Assembly (NCBI RefSeq): GCF_020782115.1 | Contig: NZ_JAJGMW010000015.1 | Coordinates: 52,695-116,694, forward strand | Source of the DNA: Leeuwenhoekiella parthenopeia | GTDB lineage: Bacteria > Bacteroidota > Bacteroidia > Flavobacteriales > Flavobacteriaceae | Length of the DNA: 64,000 nucleotides | Direction: 5' to 3' | Shown here: piece by piece, positions 46,801-54,963 of the stretch | Position numbering within the stretch: position 1 is the first letter of the stretch | Layout: each line of letters begins with the position of its first letter | Made by a program: the position numbers and the translations under genes | Notes under the pieces: generated by a model | Told to the model about the DNA's origin: nothing | Databases searched by the model: none | What the model saw: only the letters and a program-made list of their open reading frames with translations

Positions 46801-47036
46801 AACTTTGGTATTCGGTAAACTTTGAGATGACAAACAGCCTGGCCGATTTCTTTGTACGTCGTACCGGTCGTCTGTATTTTGATATCAAAACGGTAAATGC
46901 ATATCGGGATCTGGCTATTGAAGATTTTGTAAATTATTTAGATTGGGATGAGCGGCGCGTGCAGGAAGAAAACGAGAAATTAGATGAACTCATCTACGAC
47001 GCAACCCATTTTTACGATCAGGAGTTTCCTGCCTAA
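43860..47036 (+). CDS. Fusion of glycerol kinase (GlpK) and FAD-dependent glycerol-3-phosphate dehydrogenase (GlpD)
   Basis: A single open frame of 1058 residues (ATG 43860, inside the galM end). Residues about 3-490 are glycerol kinase: FDQGTTSTRAILFDEQG, NQRETTVVWD, WLDKRTEP and VDGGACANDYLMQFQADI. After a Lys-rich linker (about 495-521, ending KKAKKKK) residues 522-1058 are GlpD: FDLVVIGGGVTGAGIALDA, STKLVHGGLRYLKQ and SAAGPWVD. The bifunctional chain would turn glycerol into dihydroxyacetone phosphate with electrons to quinone. No stop or frameshift separates the halves. GlpF is absent nearby. In most bacteria these are separate genes. Confidence 0.93.
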   Translation: MSKSYIIAFDQGTTSTRAILFDEQGAIVQVSQKELTQHYPQSGWVEHDPMEIYTDQKAAFEQVIAEAGIDPNAIKAIGITNQRETTVVWDKHTGEPVYNAIVWLDKRTEPICQGLRERDLERYISKNTGLVIDSYFSATKIKWILDNVDGAREKAENGDLLFGTIDTWLIYKFTGQHLTDHTNASRTMLYNIKKLKWDDELLEILEIPKSMLPRVQASSSDFGNVTHKGHTYPIYGVAGDQQAALFGQGGYKSGMAKNTYGTGCFMLLNTGKKPSFSKNGLITTLCCTLENKKPKYALEGSVFVGGASVQWLRDSLKLIDDANETSNICKSIPPLNDLYMVPAFNGLGAPYWDGNAKGSIQGLTFSTGRKELVKATIEALAYQVDDLITAMTEDSGNQIKSLKVDGGACANDYLMQFQADILDAEVDRPQMLEVTALGAALLAGIKAGVWSQNDIASLRKIDHIFKPEMGTRERNHKKEGWELAVLRTRSGYAESLVKEKKPLRFSIVDRKRYIKKAKKKKFDLVVIGGGVTGAGIALDAITRGMSVCLVEKNDFASGTSNKSTKLVHGGLRYLKQMEIGLVKETGTERAIVHKLAPHLVVPEKMLLPLIEGGQYGKFLTSVGLKVYDLLANVEGDDKRQMLSKEETLKREPILDETKVLGGGFYAEYRTDDARLTIELLKKAAGFGAICLNYCEMSDFVYDYKGRITAVKCRDHNSGSLFEIESRTFVSAAGPWVDKLRAKDESMNNKHLHLTKGVHLVFERKKLPVHQSLYFDVPDGRMIFAIPRGRVTYVGTTDTNYSGDLDRVVATKDDIHYLLYAVNATFPDIHLTEEDIESSWAGLRPLIHEDEKDPSELSRKDEIFESESGLISIAGGKLTGYRKMAQRVNEAVLKRLKGDYAEQFEESRTEHIALTSHAMRNTKEVETYRKELEAALDYLKIDKPEYKAWYLTSTYGKQADIIKNKINYFRNQDVNERLVRAELWYSVNFEMTNSLADFFVRRTGRLYFDIKTVNAYRDLAIEDFVNYLDWDERRVQEENEKLDELIYDATHFYDQEFPA

Positions 47037-47102
47037 AAAGTACAGGCTACAGGAGCAATTTTAGAATTTAAACGTTAATTTTACGCTTAAAACAAAACCA
47101 TT

Positions 47103-47909
47103 ATGGACAAAGGCTTTTTAATTGACATGGACGGAGTTATCTACAGCGGTAACGATTTAATTCCGGGTGCAGATACATTTATCAAGACATTACAGGACCG
47201 CGGTATTCCCTTTTTGTTTATGACTAACAACAGTCAGCGCAGTCCTATTGATGTTGTGAATAAGCTTAAGCCTATGGGGATAAAAATCACCGAAGACAAT
47301 GTGTACACCAGTGCCATGGCTACCGCGTGGTTTTTAGGTTTTACCAAGCCTAACGGTACTGCTTATGTTTTGGGAGAGGGAGGTCTGTTGAGCAGCCTGC
47401 ATCAGCATGGCTATAGTCTCGTGACTCAGGATCCTGATTATGTAGTGGTAGGCGAAGGCCGAAACTTTACGCTTGAGATGGCAAATAATGCCGTAGATAT
47501 GATTTTAGGTGGTGCAAAACTTATCGCAACCAACCTTGACCCTTCGCCTATGAAAAAGGGCTGGGCCAATCTGGGTATTAAAGCCATTGTAAAAATGATT
47601 GAAGAGGCCAGTGGCCGTAAAGCTTTTTCTGTTGGAAAACCAAGTCCGGTGATGATGCGTGCCGCACGCAAAAAATTAGGATTGACCACAGATCAGACCA
47701 TAGTGATAGGAGATACGATGGATACCGATATTCTGGGCTCCATTCAAATGGGTTATAAAACCATTTTAACCCTTTCGGGAGTATCTAAACAGAAAGATCT
47801 TGCCGCCTATGCGTATGGCCCAGATATGATTATCGAATCTTTAAAAGGTTTTGATATCGATGCAGCGTTAGAAAAGCTTTCTGTTGAAAATAATTATTTA
47901 GAATTTTAG
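47103..47909 (+). CDS. HAD-IIA family phosphatase (NagD-like)
   Basis: This 268-residue cytoplasmic phosphatase has motif I LIDMDGVIYSG with nucleophile Asp8, motif II TNNSQRSP, and motif IV IGDTMDTDIL. HAD-IIA/NagD enzymes dephosphorylate small phosphate esters such as UMP, 2-phosphoglycolate or glycerol 3-phosphate. The position right after the glycerol kinase/dehydrogenase fusion and before galE suggests glycerol phosphate or galactose phosphate as substrate, but this is inference. Confidence 0.88.
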   Translation: MDKGFLIDMDGVIYSGNDLIPGADTFIKTLQDRGIPFLFMTNNSQRSPIDVVNKLKPMGIKITEDNVYTSAMATAWFLGFTKPNGTAYVLGEGGLLSSLHQHGYSLVTQDPDYVVVGEGRNFTLEMANNAVDMILGGAKLIATNLDPSPMKKGWANLGIKAIVKMIEEASGRKAFSVGKPSPVMMRAARKKLGLTTDQTIVIGDTMDTDILGSIQMGYKTILTLSGVSKQKDLAAYAYGPDMIIESLKGFDIDAALEKLSVENNYLEF

Positions 47910-47957
47910 GACTTTATTACTTTAATGCGATAAGACTAAAAATATAAAAACGAATAC

Positions 47958-48980
47958 ATGAAAATATTGGTTACCGGAGGACTTGGTTTTATAGGTTCTC
48001 ATACCGTGGTTGAATTACAAAACGCAGGCTATGAAGTGGTCATTATTGATGATCTTTCTAATGCTTCAGAATCTGTTTTAGATGGTATTGAAGCTATTAC
48101 TTCGACCCGACCCGAGTATGAAAAACTAGACCTTCGCGACCGTAATGCTGTGTCTGCCTTCTTTAAGAAGCACGCAGATGTTGAAGGCGTAATTCATTTT
48201 GCAGCCTCAAAAGCCGTGGGCGAAAGCGTTCACAAGCCTTTATTGTATTACGAAAACAACCTGAATTCTCTGGTCTACCTGTTACAGGAACTCGTAGAGA
48301 AAAACGAAGCCAGCTTTATCTTTAGTTCGTCCTGTACCGTTTACGGGCAGGCTGATGAATTGCCCATAACCGAAAGTGCCCCGGTAAAACCGGCCGAATC
48401 TCCTTACGGAAACACCAAGCAAATAGGCGAGGAGATCATAAGGGATACGGCTCATAAATACCAAAACTTTAAAGCGATTGCCCTGCGTTACTTTAATCCT
48501 ATCGGGGCACACGAGAGTGTTGAAATAGGCGAGTTGCCTCTGGGAGTACCACAAAACCTGGTGCCTTTTATCACCCAGACAGCAGCCGGCTTGCGTCAAG
48601 AACTTTCAGTCTTTGGTAATGATTACCCTACCCGCGATGGCACCTGCGTGCGTGATTATATACACGTGGTTGACCTTGCTCAGGCTCACGTGATGGCTTT
48701 AACCCGCTTGATTGAAGGGAAAAATAAATCCAACTACGAGGTATTTAACTTAGGTACCGGTACCGGAAGTACGGTTTTAGAAGTAATCGAGACTTTTGAA
48801 AAAGTTTCCGGGGTAAAACTCCCATATAAAATTGTAGACCGCCGCGAAGGAGATGTGGTTGCAGCCTATGCCGATACCGAAAAAGCCAACAACGAGCTTG
48901 GCTGGAAATCAGAACTTAGCCTAGCAGATGCGTTAGATTCTGCCTGGAAATGGGAAAAAAAGGTGCGCGGTATTCAATAA
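47958..48980 (+). CDS. galE: UDP-glucose 4-epimerase
   Basis: A 340-residue SDR enzyme with Rossmann motif TGGLGFIGSHT (residues 6-16), catalytic YxxxK in YGNTK (SPYGNTKQIGEE), and GDGTCVRDYIHVVDLA. It interconverts UDP-galactose and UDP-glucose in the Leloir pathway. It lies 49 bp after the HAD gene on the same strand. Its stop codon sits inside a terminator-like hairpin. Convergent lacI lies 18 bp beyond. Confidence 0.96.
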   Translation: MKILVTGGLGFIGSHTVVELQNAGYEVVIIDDLSNASESVLDGIEAITSTRPEYEKLDLRDRNAVSAFFKKHADVEGVIHFAASKAVGESVHKPLLYYENNLNSLVYLLQELVEKNEASFIFSSSCTVYGQADELPITESAPVKPAESPYGNTKQIGEEIIRDTAHKYQNFKAIALRYFNPIGAHESVEIGELPLGVPQNLVPFITQTAAGLRQELSVFGNDYPTRDGTCVRDYIHVVDLAQAHVMALTRLIEGKNKSNYEVFNLGTGTGSTVLEVIETFEKVSGVKLPYKIVDRREGDVVAAYADTEKANNELGWKSELSLADALDSAWKWEKKVRGIQ

Positions 48981-48995
48981 CGCGCACAGCTTTTC
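48963..48995 (+). terminator. Terminator-like hairpin spanning the galE stop
   Basis: GTGCGCG (48963-48969) and CGCGCAC (48981-48987) pair across the stop codon, followed by a T-rich stretch. It could terminate galE before convergent lacI. Confidence 0.55.
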
Positions 48996-48998
48996 ATT

Positions 48999-50006
48999 TT
49001 AGATCGTACGTGTGCTTTTGCGTATAACCAGTTCGGTCTCAATAGTTTCTTGAATAGGGTCTTTTTTGGTTTTAGCTTCAAGACTTTCTATCGCGATTTG
49101 TATGGTGCGCTTACCAATTATTTCAGCCTGTTGTTTTATTGTAGTAAGTGGGGGGAAATAATTGCGGGCTAAAGCACCGTCGGTAAAGCCGATTACGCCT
49201 ACATCATCCGGTACAATACGGTTATTTATGCGCAGGGCATTCATCGCGTAAATAGCGCTCGATTCGTCTGTGGTGACAATTCCGTCCAGAGCGTTATCCT
49301 TTAAAAAAGCGCTGAGGTCAGCCTCCAGATTTTCGAGTTTGGTATTTATTACTTTAGGTTCGTAGCCCAGTTCACGTACAGCAGCTTCATAGCCTTCAGC
49401 CCGTTTTTTACCCACAGAAGTGTTGGTTAGGATAGACAGCAGTGCGATATGCCTGCATCCCGTTTTGTGCAAATGCATAGTAGAGTCGTAAGCACCTTTA
49501 AAGTCGTTGATCACCACGCTGTGCGAAAGCAGCTTCTCATTTACACGATCAAACTGCACCAGCGGAATGTCAAAGTAAAGAATGTCATTAAGGTGTTCTA
49601 ATTCTTCAGTTTGCTGAGTCTCTGAACTGAGGCTTATGATAATCGCATCTACCGAAACATCACTAAGCATATGGATGCTCTGCTTTTCTTTCTGAAGCGA
49701 TTCGTTTGAAATACAGGTTACCAGCGAATACCCGTTTTTAGTGGCTTCATCTTCCATTCCCATAATCACTTTAGCAAAAAAGTTATGCATGATGTTGGGA
49801 ATCACAACTCCAATGGTTTTGGTGCGGCTGCTTTTGAGGCCCCGGGCCATTGCGTTTGGCCTGTATTTGAGTTGTCGTGCAGCGGTTTTAACCACCAGCT
49901 TTGTGGCATCACTAATCTCAGGACTGTCTGCTAAAGCTTTAGAGACCGTGGAGATCGAAAGATTAAGATGTTCTGCAATTGCTTTTAAGGTGGTTTTGTG
50001 TGCCAT
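48999..50006 (-). CDS. LacI-family transcriptional regulator
   Basis: A 335-residue repressor with an N-terminal HTH (TLKAIAEHLNLSISTVSKALADSPEI, residues 5-30), hinge RPNAMARGLKSSRT, and a periplasmic-binding-like sugar sensor domain (IGVVIPNIMHNFFAKVIMG). It begins 2 bp after galT on the same strand, so it forms galK-galT-lacI, likely self-regulated. The inducer is probably galactose or a galactoside. A motif TTAAACG occurs at the gal promoters and is a candidate operator. Confidence 0.93.
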   Translation of the reverse strand: MAHKTTLKAIAEHLNLSISTVSKALADSPEISDATKLVVKTAARQLKYRPNAMARGLKSSRTKTIGVVIPNIMHNFFAKVIMGMEDEATKNGYSLVTCISNESLQKEKQSIHMLSDVSVDAIIISLSSETQQTEELEHLNDILYFDIPLVQFDRVNEKLLSHSVVINDFKGAYDSTMHLHKTGCRHIALLSILTNTSVGKKRAEGYEAAVRELGYEPKVINTKLENLEADLSAFLKDNALDGIVTTDESSAIYAMNALRINNRIVPDDVGVIGFTDGALARNYFPPLTTIKQQAEIIGKRTIQIAIESLEAKTKKDPIQETIETELVIRKSTRTI

Positions 50007-50008
50007 AT

Positions 50009-51046
50009 TTAGGTTTTGCTATAATGTACGTCCGGTAAGTTACGTAAAGTTTCGGCAGCCATCTCTGCAGTGATATCGCGCTGCGGAGTTGCAAACATTT
50101 CATAGCCTACCATAAACTTTTTAACCGTTGCAGATCGTAGCAACGGCGGGTAGAACAACATATGAAAATGCCAGCTGTCCCAATCTCTCCCGTCTGTAGG
50201 CGCCTGGTGTATACCGGAGCTGTAGGGAAATGAAATCTTAAACAGGTTATCATATTTGATAGTCACTGCCTTGATGATTTTTGCATAATCTTTTCGCTCT
50301 TCTTCAGTGAGGCTTAAAATAGTGCGGTGTTGATTGCGGGGAATAATCATCACTTCATAAGGCCATACTGCCCAGTAGGGCACCAGAGCTACAAAATACT
50401 CAGTTTCAACAATAATACGCTCTTTGGCCTGAAGTTCCTGCTTGAGATAATCGCTAAGCAGACTCACCTTATTGTTATTCCAGTATTCGGTTAACTGTTT
50501 GCATTTTTTGGTGACCTCAAGGGGGATGGTGCGCTGCGCCCAGATTTGGCCGTGCGGGTGCGGGTTGCTGCAGCCCATAATAGCACCTTTATTTTCAAAA
50601 ATCTGAACGTGATTGATATCTTTCTTGGCACCGAGTTCTCTAAACTCACGCTGCCATAGGGCAATAACCTTGTCAATTTCGGCAACGTCCATCACCGGAA
50701 GCGTGAGGGAATGATCGGGAGAAAAGCAGACGACCTTACAGGTTCCGCTTTCAGCCTCCGCTTTCAGTAATCCCGACTTAAATTTTTCTTCGGGAACATC
50801 CCTTTTAAGTGCGGCAAAATCGTTTGTGAAAGACCATGGTTCTTTATATTCTTCATTTTTATGTCCGCCTGCACGCTCGTTTCCGGGGCATAAGTAACAG
50901 GAAGGGTCGTAAGAAGGGCGTTCTTCAATAATTACCTCTTCTTCCTTTCCCTGCCAGGGACGCTTGGTACGGTGCGGAGAAACAAGTACCCAATCTCCTG
51001 TGAGAATGTTGTGCCTTCTGTGTGAATTATCATTAAAGTCAAGCAT
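50009..51046 (-). CDS. galT: Galactose-1-phosphate uridylyltransferase
   Basis: This 345-residue enzyme exchanges UDP from UDP-glucose onto galactose 1-phosphate. The HPHGQIWA motif (SNPHPHGQIWAQR) contains the catalytic His, CYLCPGNERAGG is the zinc-site region, and GIHQAPTDG and WHFHMLFYPP follow. Length is normal. It lies 45 bp after galK and directly before lacI. Confidence 0.96.
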   Translation of the reverse strand: MLDFNDNSHRRHNILTGDWVLVSPHRTKRPWQGKEEEVIIEERPSYDPSCYLCPGNERAGGHKNEEYKEPWSFTNDFAALKRDVPEEKFKSGLLKAEAESGTCKVVCFSPDHSLTLPVMDVAEIDKVIALWQREFRELGAKKDINHVQIFENKGAIMGCSNPHPHGQIWAQRTIPLEVTKKCKQLTEYWNNNKVSLLSDYLKQELQAKERIIVETEYFVALVPYWAVWPYEVMIIPRNQHRTILSLTEEERKDYAKIIKAVTIKYDNLFKISFPYSSGIHQAPTDGRDWDSWHFHMLFYPPLLRSATVKKFMVGYEMFATPQRDITAEMAAETLRNLPDVHYSKT

Positions 51047-51091
51047 GGTATTCCGTTTTTTGTTTCAAAAGTTACATTAAGTGAAAGGGGA

Positions 51092-52258
51092 TCAGATTAC
51101 TTTTCCGCCATCTGCCGGCATAGCTTTGAAGGCAGTTAGATTGATATTAAACGCTTCATAGTATGCTTTTTTGGCCAAAGCAATATAGGCTTCTACAAAA
51201 TCCTGATGAATCAGGTTTATGGTACAGCCTCCAAAACCTCCACCCATCATCCGGCAGCCTAAAATCGCATCATAATTTCGTGAAAAATCGGTAAGAAAAT
51301 CAAGTTCTTTACAACTTACTTCATATTTATGTTGAAGTCCTTCGTGCGAGCCGTACATAAGCTTTCCAAAAGTCTCCAGGTCATTGCGTTCTAAGGCCTT
51401 TGCGGCTTCATTTACGCGTTGATTTTCTTCAATTACATACGAACAGCGATTGTAAATCACCGGGTCAAAATCGTTTTTATGCGCTTCGAGTTGTTCCGGT
51501 TTTACATCCCGCAAGGCTTTAACTTCAGGATACCAGTTTTGAAGCAGTTTTACGCCCTGCTCACATTCGCTGCGACGTACATTGTATTCACTGGTAGAAA
51601 GGCTGTGTGATACATTGGTGTTTAGCAGCAGTAGCGCATAAGGCTCAATATTGAAAGGAACCAGCTTGTAGTCCAGACTCTCGCAATCGAGTTGGATCAC
51701 GTGGTTTTCTTTGCTCATCACCGAAGCAAACTGGTCCATAATCCCGCACATAGTGCCTACATAATTGTGTTCGGCTTTTTGAGAAAGCTCCACTATTTCA
51801 AGCGGGGTAAGCTTTAAATCAAAAAGTTCGTTGAGTCCGGCTGCCAGGCCGCACTCCAGCGCTGCAGACGAACTGATGCCTGCGCCCATGGGCAAATTGC
51901 TAAACATCAGACAGTCAAAACCAGAAAGGCTGCGCCCTCTTTTTTTGATTTCTTCAGTCACGCCGGTAATATAACGCGTCCATTCTTCACCCGTCTCATC
52001 GGGCTTGCTCAAATCAAATTCGTAGGTGCTTTGAAAGTTGAGGCTGGTAACGCTGCATTGCGTTTGAGACTTGTTTTTCTTGAGGTAAAAAATAATCGAT
52101 TTGTCAATAGCTGTAGGCATTACAAAGCCATTGTTGTAATCGGTATGTTCCCCTATAAGATTTACCCTTCCGGGCGAGTTAAGGGTTACTTCGGCCTTAA
52201 AGTTCCCAATTTGGGCAAGTTGCTCTGGCGAGTGTGAGATGATGTTGTTGTTTTGCAA
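51092..52258 (-). CDS. galK: Galactokinase
   Basis: A 388-residue GHMP kinase with GRVNLIGEHTDYNNGF (residues 30-45), the ATP-binding LPMGAGISSSAALE and C-terminal GGGFGGCTIN. It phosphorylates alpha-galactose. The only suitable start is the TTG at 52258 because no ATG precedes the conserved region. A minus-strand -7 box (TATATTTG, 52303 down to 52296) and a TTAAACG motif lie just upstream. Confidence 0.96.
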   Translation of the reverse strand: MQNNNIISHSPEQLAQIGNFKAEVTLNSPGRVNLIGEHTDYNNGFVMPTAIDKSIIFYLKKNKSQTQCSVTSLNFQSTYEFDLSKPDETGEEWTRYITGVTEEIKKRGRSLSGFDCLMFSNLPMGAGISSSAALECGLAAGLNELFDLKLTPLEIVELSQKAEHNYVGTMCGIMDQFASVMSKENHVIQLDCESLDYKLVPFNIEPYALLLLNTNVSHSLSTSEYNVRRSECEQGVKLLQNWYPEVKALRDVKPEQLEAHKNDFDPVIYNRCSYVIEENQRVNEAAKALERNDLETFGKLMYGSHEGLQHKYEVSCKELDFLTDFSRNYDAILGCRMMGGGFGGCTINLIHQDFVEAYIALAKKAYYEAFNINLTAFKAMPADGGKVI

Positions 52259-52562
52259 AACCTTTCCGTGCTAATTAATACTTCAATTTTGAGAACAAAT
52301 ATACTAAAAGTTTCATTAAACGTATTTTTTACATTTAAAAAAAGTATGTTTCGGGCTAACATAGTGTAGATGATACTATAACGTAATAGCGATAAAAAAG
52401 TCTTATGATTTTAAACGATTTATCAAAAAATGATACTCATTTGTGGCTTTCTGACAGATTTTAAACCTCAATACTTCGTCTTAAAATGTTTATTGTATTA
52501 CTTTAGTGGCGTTTAAAAATTTGTTAAATCAGCTCTCGCGAAAAACCTTAACTCCTTAGCTT
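52259..52562. promoter_or_regulatory. Divergent galK / symporter control region
   Basis: This 304-bp stretch has no gene. The minus strand holds -7 box TATATTTG (52303-52296) for galK. TTAAACG occurs at 52316-52322 and 52411-52417, and inverted as CGTTTAA at 52510-52516; GTTTCATTAAAC is another small inverted repeat near 52310. These are candidate LacI-family operators. A weaker plus-strand box TACTTTAG lies at 52499-52506 before the symporter. Confidence 0.5.
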
Positions 52563-54212
52563 ATGGCAATAATTTCCTTTTTAGCATTTACAATTCTTGT
52601 AGCCGTCATCTCATGGTGGGCCGTACGAAATTCTGATGAATCGACCTCTGACGGCTATTTTTTGGGAGGACGAAGTCTTACTGCCGGCGTAATTGCCGGA
52701 TCCCTGTTACTTACTAACCTCTCGACCGAGCAAATTGTAGGTCTTAACGGAAGCGCTTACAAAGACGGACTTTCGGTTATGGCCTGGGAAACTCTGGCGG
52801 CTCTCGCAATCGTGGTAACTGCCATTTTCCTATTGCCTCGTTATCTAAAAGGGGGGCTTACCACGGTGCCGCAGTTTCTCGCCGAGCGTTTTGATACTTC
52901 AACTAAAACGATAACTTCTGCGTTCTTTTTAACGGGTTATGTTGTTGTCTTGCTTCCGGTGATTTTGTACTCTGGTTCTGTAGCGGTAAGCGGGATGTTT
53001 AATATCCCCGAAAGGCTTGGAGTATCTGATATGACGGCCCTGGTGATTTGTATCTGGGGTATAGGAATCATCGGTTCGATATACGCTGTATTTGGTGGCC
53101 TAAAGGCGGTTGCTGTTTCAGACAGTATAAATGCAGTGGGGCTAATCATTGGAGGTTTGTTGATCCCTGTTTTTGGTCTTATGGCTATTGGTGATGGTGG
53201 AATTATAGACGGTCTTAATGTACTTATTGATTCTAATCCGGAGCGTTTTGACTCTACGGGAGAGCCGGGGCAGGAAGTGCCATTCTCGACCATTTTTACG
53301 GGAATGATGCTGGTGCAGTTATTTTACTGGGGTACCAATCAGCAAATTATTCAGCGGGCTTTAGGGGCTAAAAGTCTCGCGGAAGGACAAAAAGGACTGT
53401 TGCTGGCCGCATTTTTAAAGATTTTAGGTCCAATAATTTTGGTGCTTCCGGGAATGATCGCTTTCTATTACTTTGAAGGAGGTCTTGACAGTAGCGACCT
53501 GGCTTACCCTGAACTGGTGCGTGCGGTATTGCCAAAACCTTTAGTAGGGTTTTTTGCAGCCGTTTTATTTGGTGCAATCCTGAGTTCATTTAATAGTGTA
53601 TTGAACAGTTCGGTTACCTTATTTGGTATTGATATTTACAAACAACACATTAATAAGGACGCTTCTGAGTCAACCGTGGTTAAATACGGTAAAATCTTTG
53701 GGGTTTGTCTGGCTCTGGCAGCGATGTTTATCGCGCCGTTGATCTCAAATGCCGGCAGTTTGTTTCAGTACCTGCAAGAGATAAACGGGATTTATAGCAT
53801 TCCTATTTTTACTGTAATTGTAATTGGTTACGCTACGAAACGCGTACCTGCTATTGCAGCAAAAATCGGTATTTTCAGTGGTTCACTGTTATACATCATC
53901 AGCCAGTTTTGGCTTGATCCTATGATTCGCGGGAATGCTGTGGAAGCAGCAGAAACAAGTGGAATAACAGACGCAGAAACTTTACGAATGATCAGTGTAG
54001 ATGCGTACCCGCACTATCTGCACGTTATGGCAATCTTATTTGTTACTAACATCATCATTATGCTCATTATTGGTAAGTTATACCCCAGAGCAACTCCATT
54101 TGAACTTGAATACACCAAGAAAGTTTCTATTGAGCCTTATAAATATGTAAAACCCGTAGGAGGTCTTATTTGTGTTATAGTTGTTGCGATTTACGTGTAT
54201 TTCGCAAAATAA
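52563..54212 (+). CDS. Sodium/sugar symporter (SSS family, SglT-like)
   Basis: A 549-residue inner-membrane protein with about 14 hydrophobic helices, starting near the N-terminus with the SSS pattern SDGYFLGGRSLTAGVIAGSLLLTNLSTEQIVGLNGSAY, and containing YWGTNQQIIQRALGAKSL. This is the SGLT-like layout for galactose/glucose with Na+. Being divergent from galK-galT-lacI, it is very likely the galactose or galactoside importer of this block. ATG at 52563; terminator follows. Confidence 0.92.
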   Translation: MAIISFLAFTILVAVISWWAVRNSDESTSDGYFLGGRSLTAGVIAGSLLLTNLSTEQIVGLNGSAYKDGLSVMAWETLAALAIVVTAIFLLPRYLKGGLTTVPQFLAERFDTSTKTITSAFFLTGYVVVLLPVILYSGSVAVSGMFNIPERLGVSDMTALVICIWGIGIIGSIYAVFGGLKAVAVSDSINAVGLIIGGLLIPVFGLMAIGDGGIIDGLNVLIDSNPERFDSTGEPGQEVPFSTIFTGMMLVQLFYWGTNQQIIQRALGAKSLAEGQKGLLLAAFLKILGPIILVLPGMIAFYYFEGGLDSSDLAYPELVRAVLPKPLVGFFAAVLFGAILSSFNSVLNSSVTLFGIDIYKQHINKDASESTVVKYGKIFGVCLALAAMFIAPLISNAGSLFQYLQEINGIYSIPIFTVIVIGYATKRVPAIAAKIGIFSGSLLYIISQFWLDPMIRGNAVEAAETSGITDAETLRMISVDAYPHYLHVMAILFVTNIIIMLIIGKLYPRATPFELEYTKKVSIEPYKYVKPVGGLICVIVVAIYVYFAK

Positions 54213-54238
54213 AACTCCTGTAACAAAACTATTTAAAG

Positions 54239-54267
54239 CCCGGTCTAAAACAGACCGGGTTTTTTTA
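54239..54267 (+). terminator. Intrinsic terminator after the sodium/sugar symporter
   Basis: CCCGGTCT and AGACCGGG arms with AAAAC loop and a run of T. Confidence 0.9.
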
Positions 54268-54331
54268 TGGCTCAAGCGTATTTTAGGATTTAATGTTCTA
54301 GTATTGTAGCTCAATCATTCAAAAAACGATC

Positions 54332-54889
54332 ATGTTCAGAACATTTTTAGTACTAGTAGTGCTCCTTTTAAACGTTACAAATGCCGGTGCCCAAACCAAA
54401 GACAGCGTATCAGTTGAAACTTCCATTTGGGGAGTGCAAACGGGGCTTCTAGGCTTTTGGGCACATAATGAATCAAAATTAACCCGAACCATTGCCTTAA
54501 GGACCGAATTGGGTTTTGATGCGGCTTTTTACGGAAGCAATAATAAATTTAATTATATTCTCGCTCCCATTCTGCATGTAGAACCCAGATGGTACCGCAA
54601 TCTGGATCGCCGGTCTCGAAAAGGAAAAAACACAGCAAATAATTCGGCAGACTTTCTAAGCCTGAGGTCCTTTTTTGTGCCCGATTTGTTTTTGATTTCT
54701 AACGATGATGTACGCATCAATAGCACATTGGGAATGACGTTCAATGGAGGTATGCGTCGCGTATATTGGGACCATTTTAGTTTTGAACTGGGATTGGGTG
54801 CGGGCTTTGCGGCAGATTTGGAAGAAACATATGGAAATTCGGTTTATTTTTTTCCAGAAATCTTTTTCAGATTAGGCTATAATTTTTAG
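54332..54889 (+). CDS. Hypothetical outer-membrane beta-barrel protein
   Basis: This 185-residue protein has a signal peptide (FRTFLVLVVLLLNVTNAGAQ) and alternating hydrophobic strands ending in RLGYNF, as expected for a small beta-barrel or periplasmic beta-sandwich. I recognise no named family. It lies alone between the gal block and the acyl-CoA dehydrogenase and ends in a terminator. Confidence 0.7.
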   Translation: MFRTFLVLVVLLLNVTNAGAQTKDSVSVETSIWGVQTGLLGFWAHNESKLTRTIALRTELGFDAAFYGSNNKFNYILAPILHVEPRWYRNLDRRSRKGKNTANNSADFLSLRSFFVPDLFLISNDDVRINSTLGMTFNGGMRRVYWDHFSFELGLGAGFAADLEETYGNSVYFFPEIFFRLGYNF

Positions 54890-54914
54890 CAAAATCAGGA
54901 TCTCCACAAAAATT

Positions 54915-54944
54915 AAAAAAGCTGTCTTGATGGACAGCTTTTTT
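54915..54944. terminator. Bidirectional terminator between the barrel gene and the acyl-CoA dehydrogenase
   Basis: AAAAAAGCTGTC, TTGATG loop, GACAGCTTTTTT; a perfect stem with A and T flanks serving both strands. Confidence 0.9.
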
Positions 54945-54963
54945 ATTTAACCAGAGTTTTATT

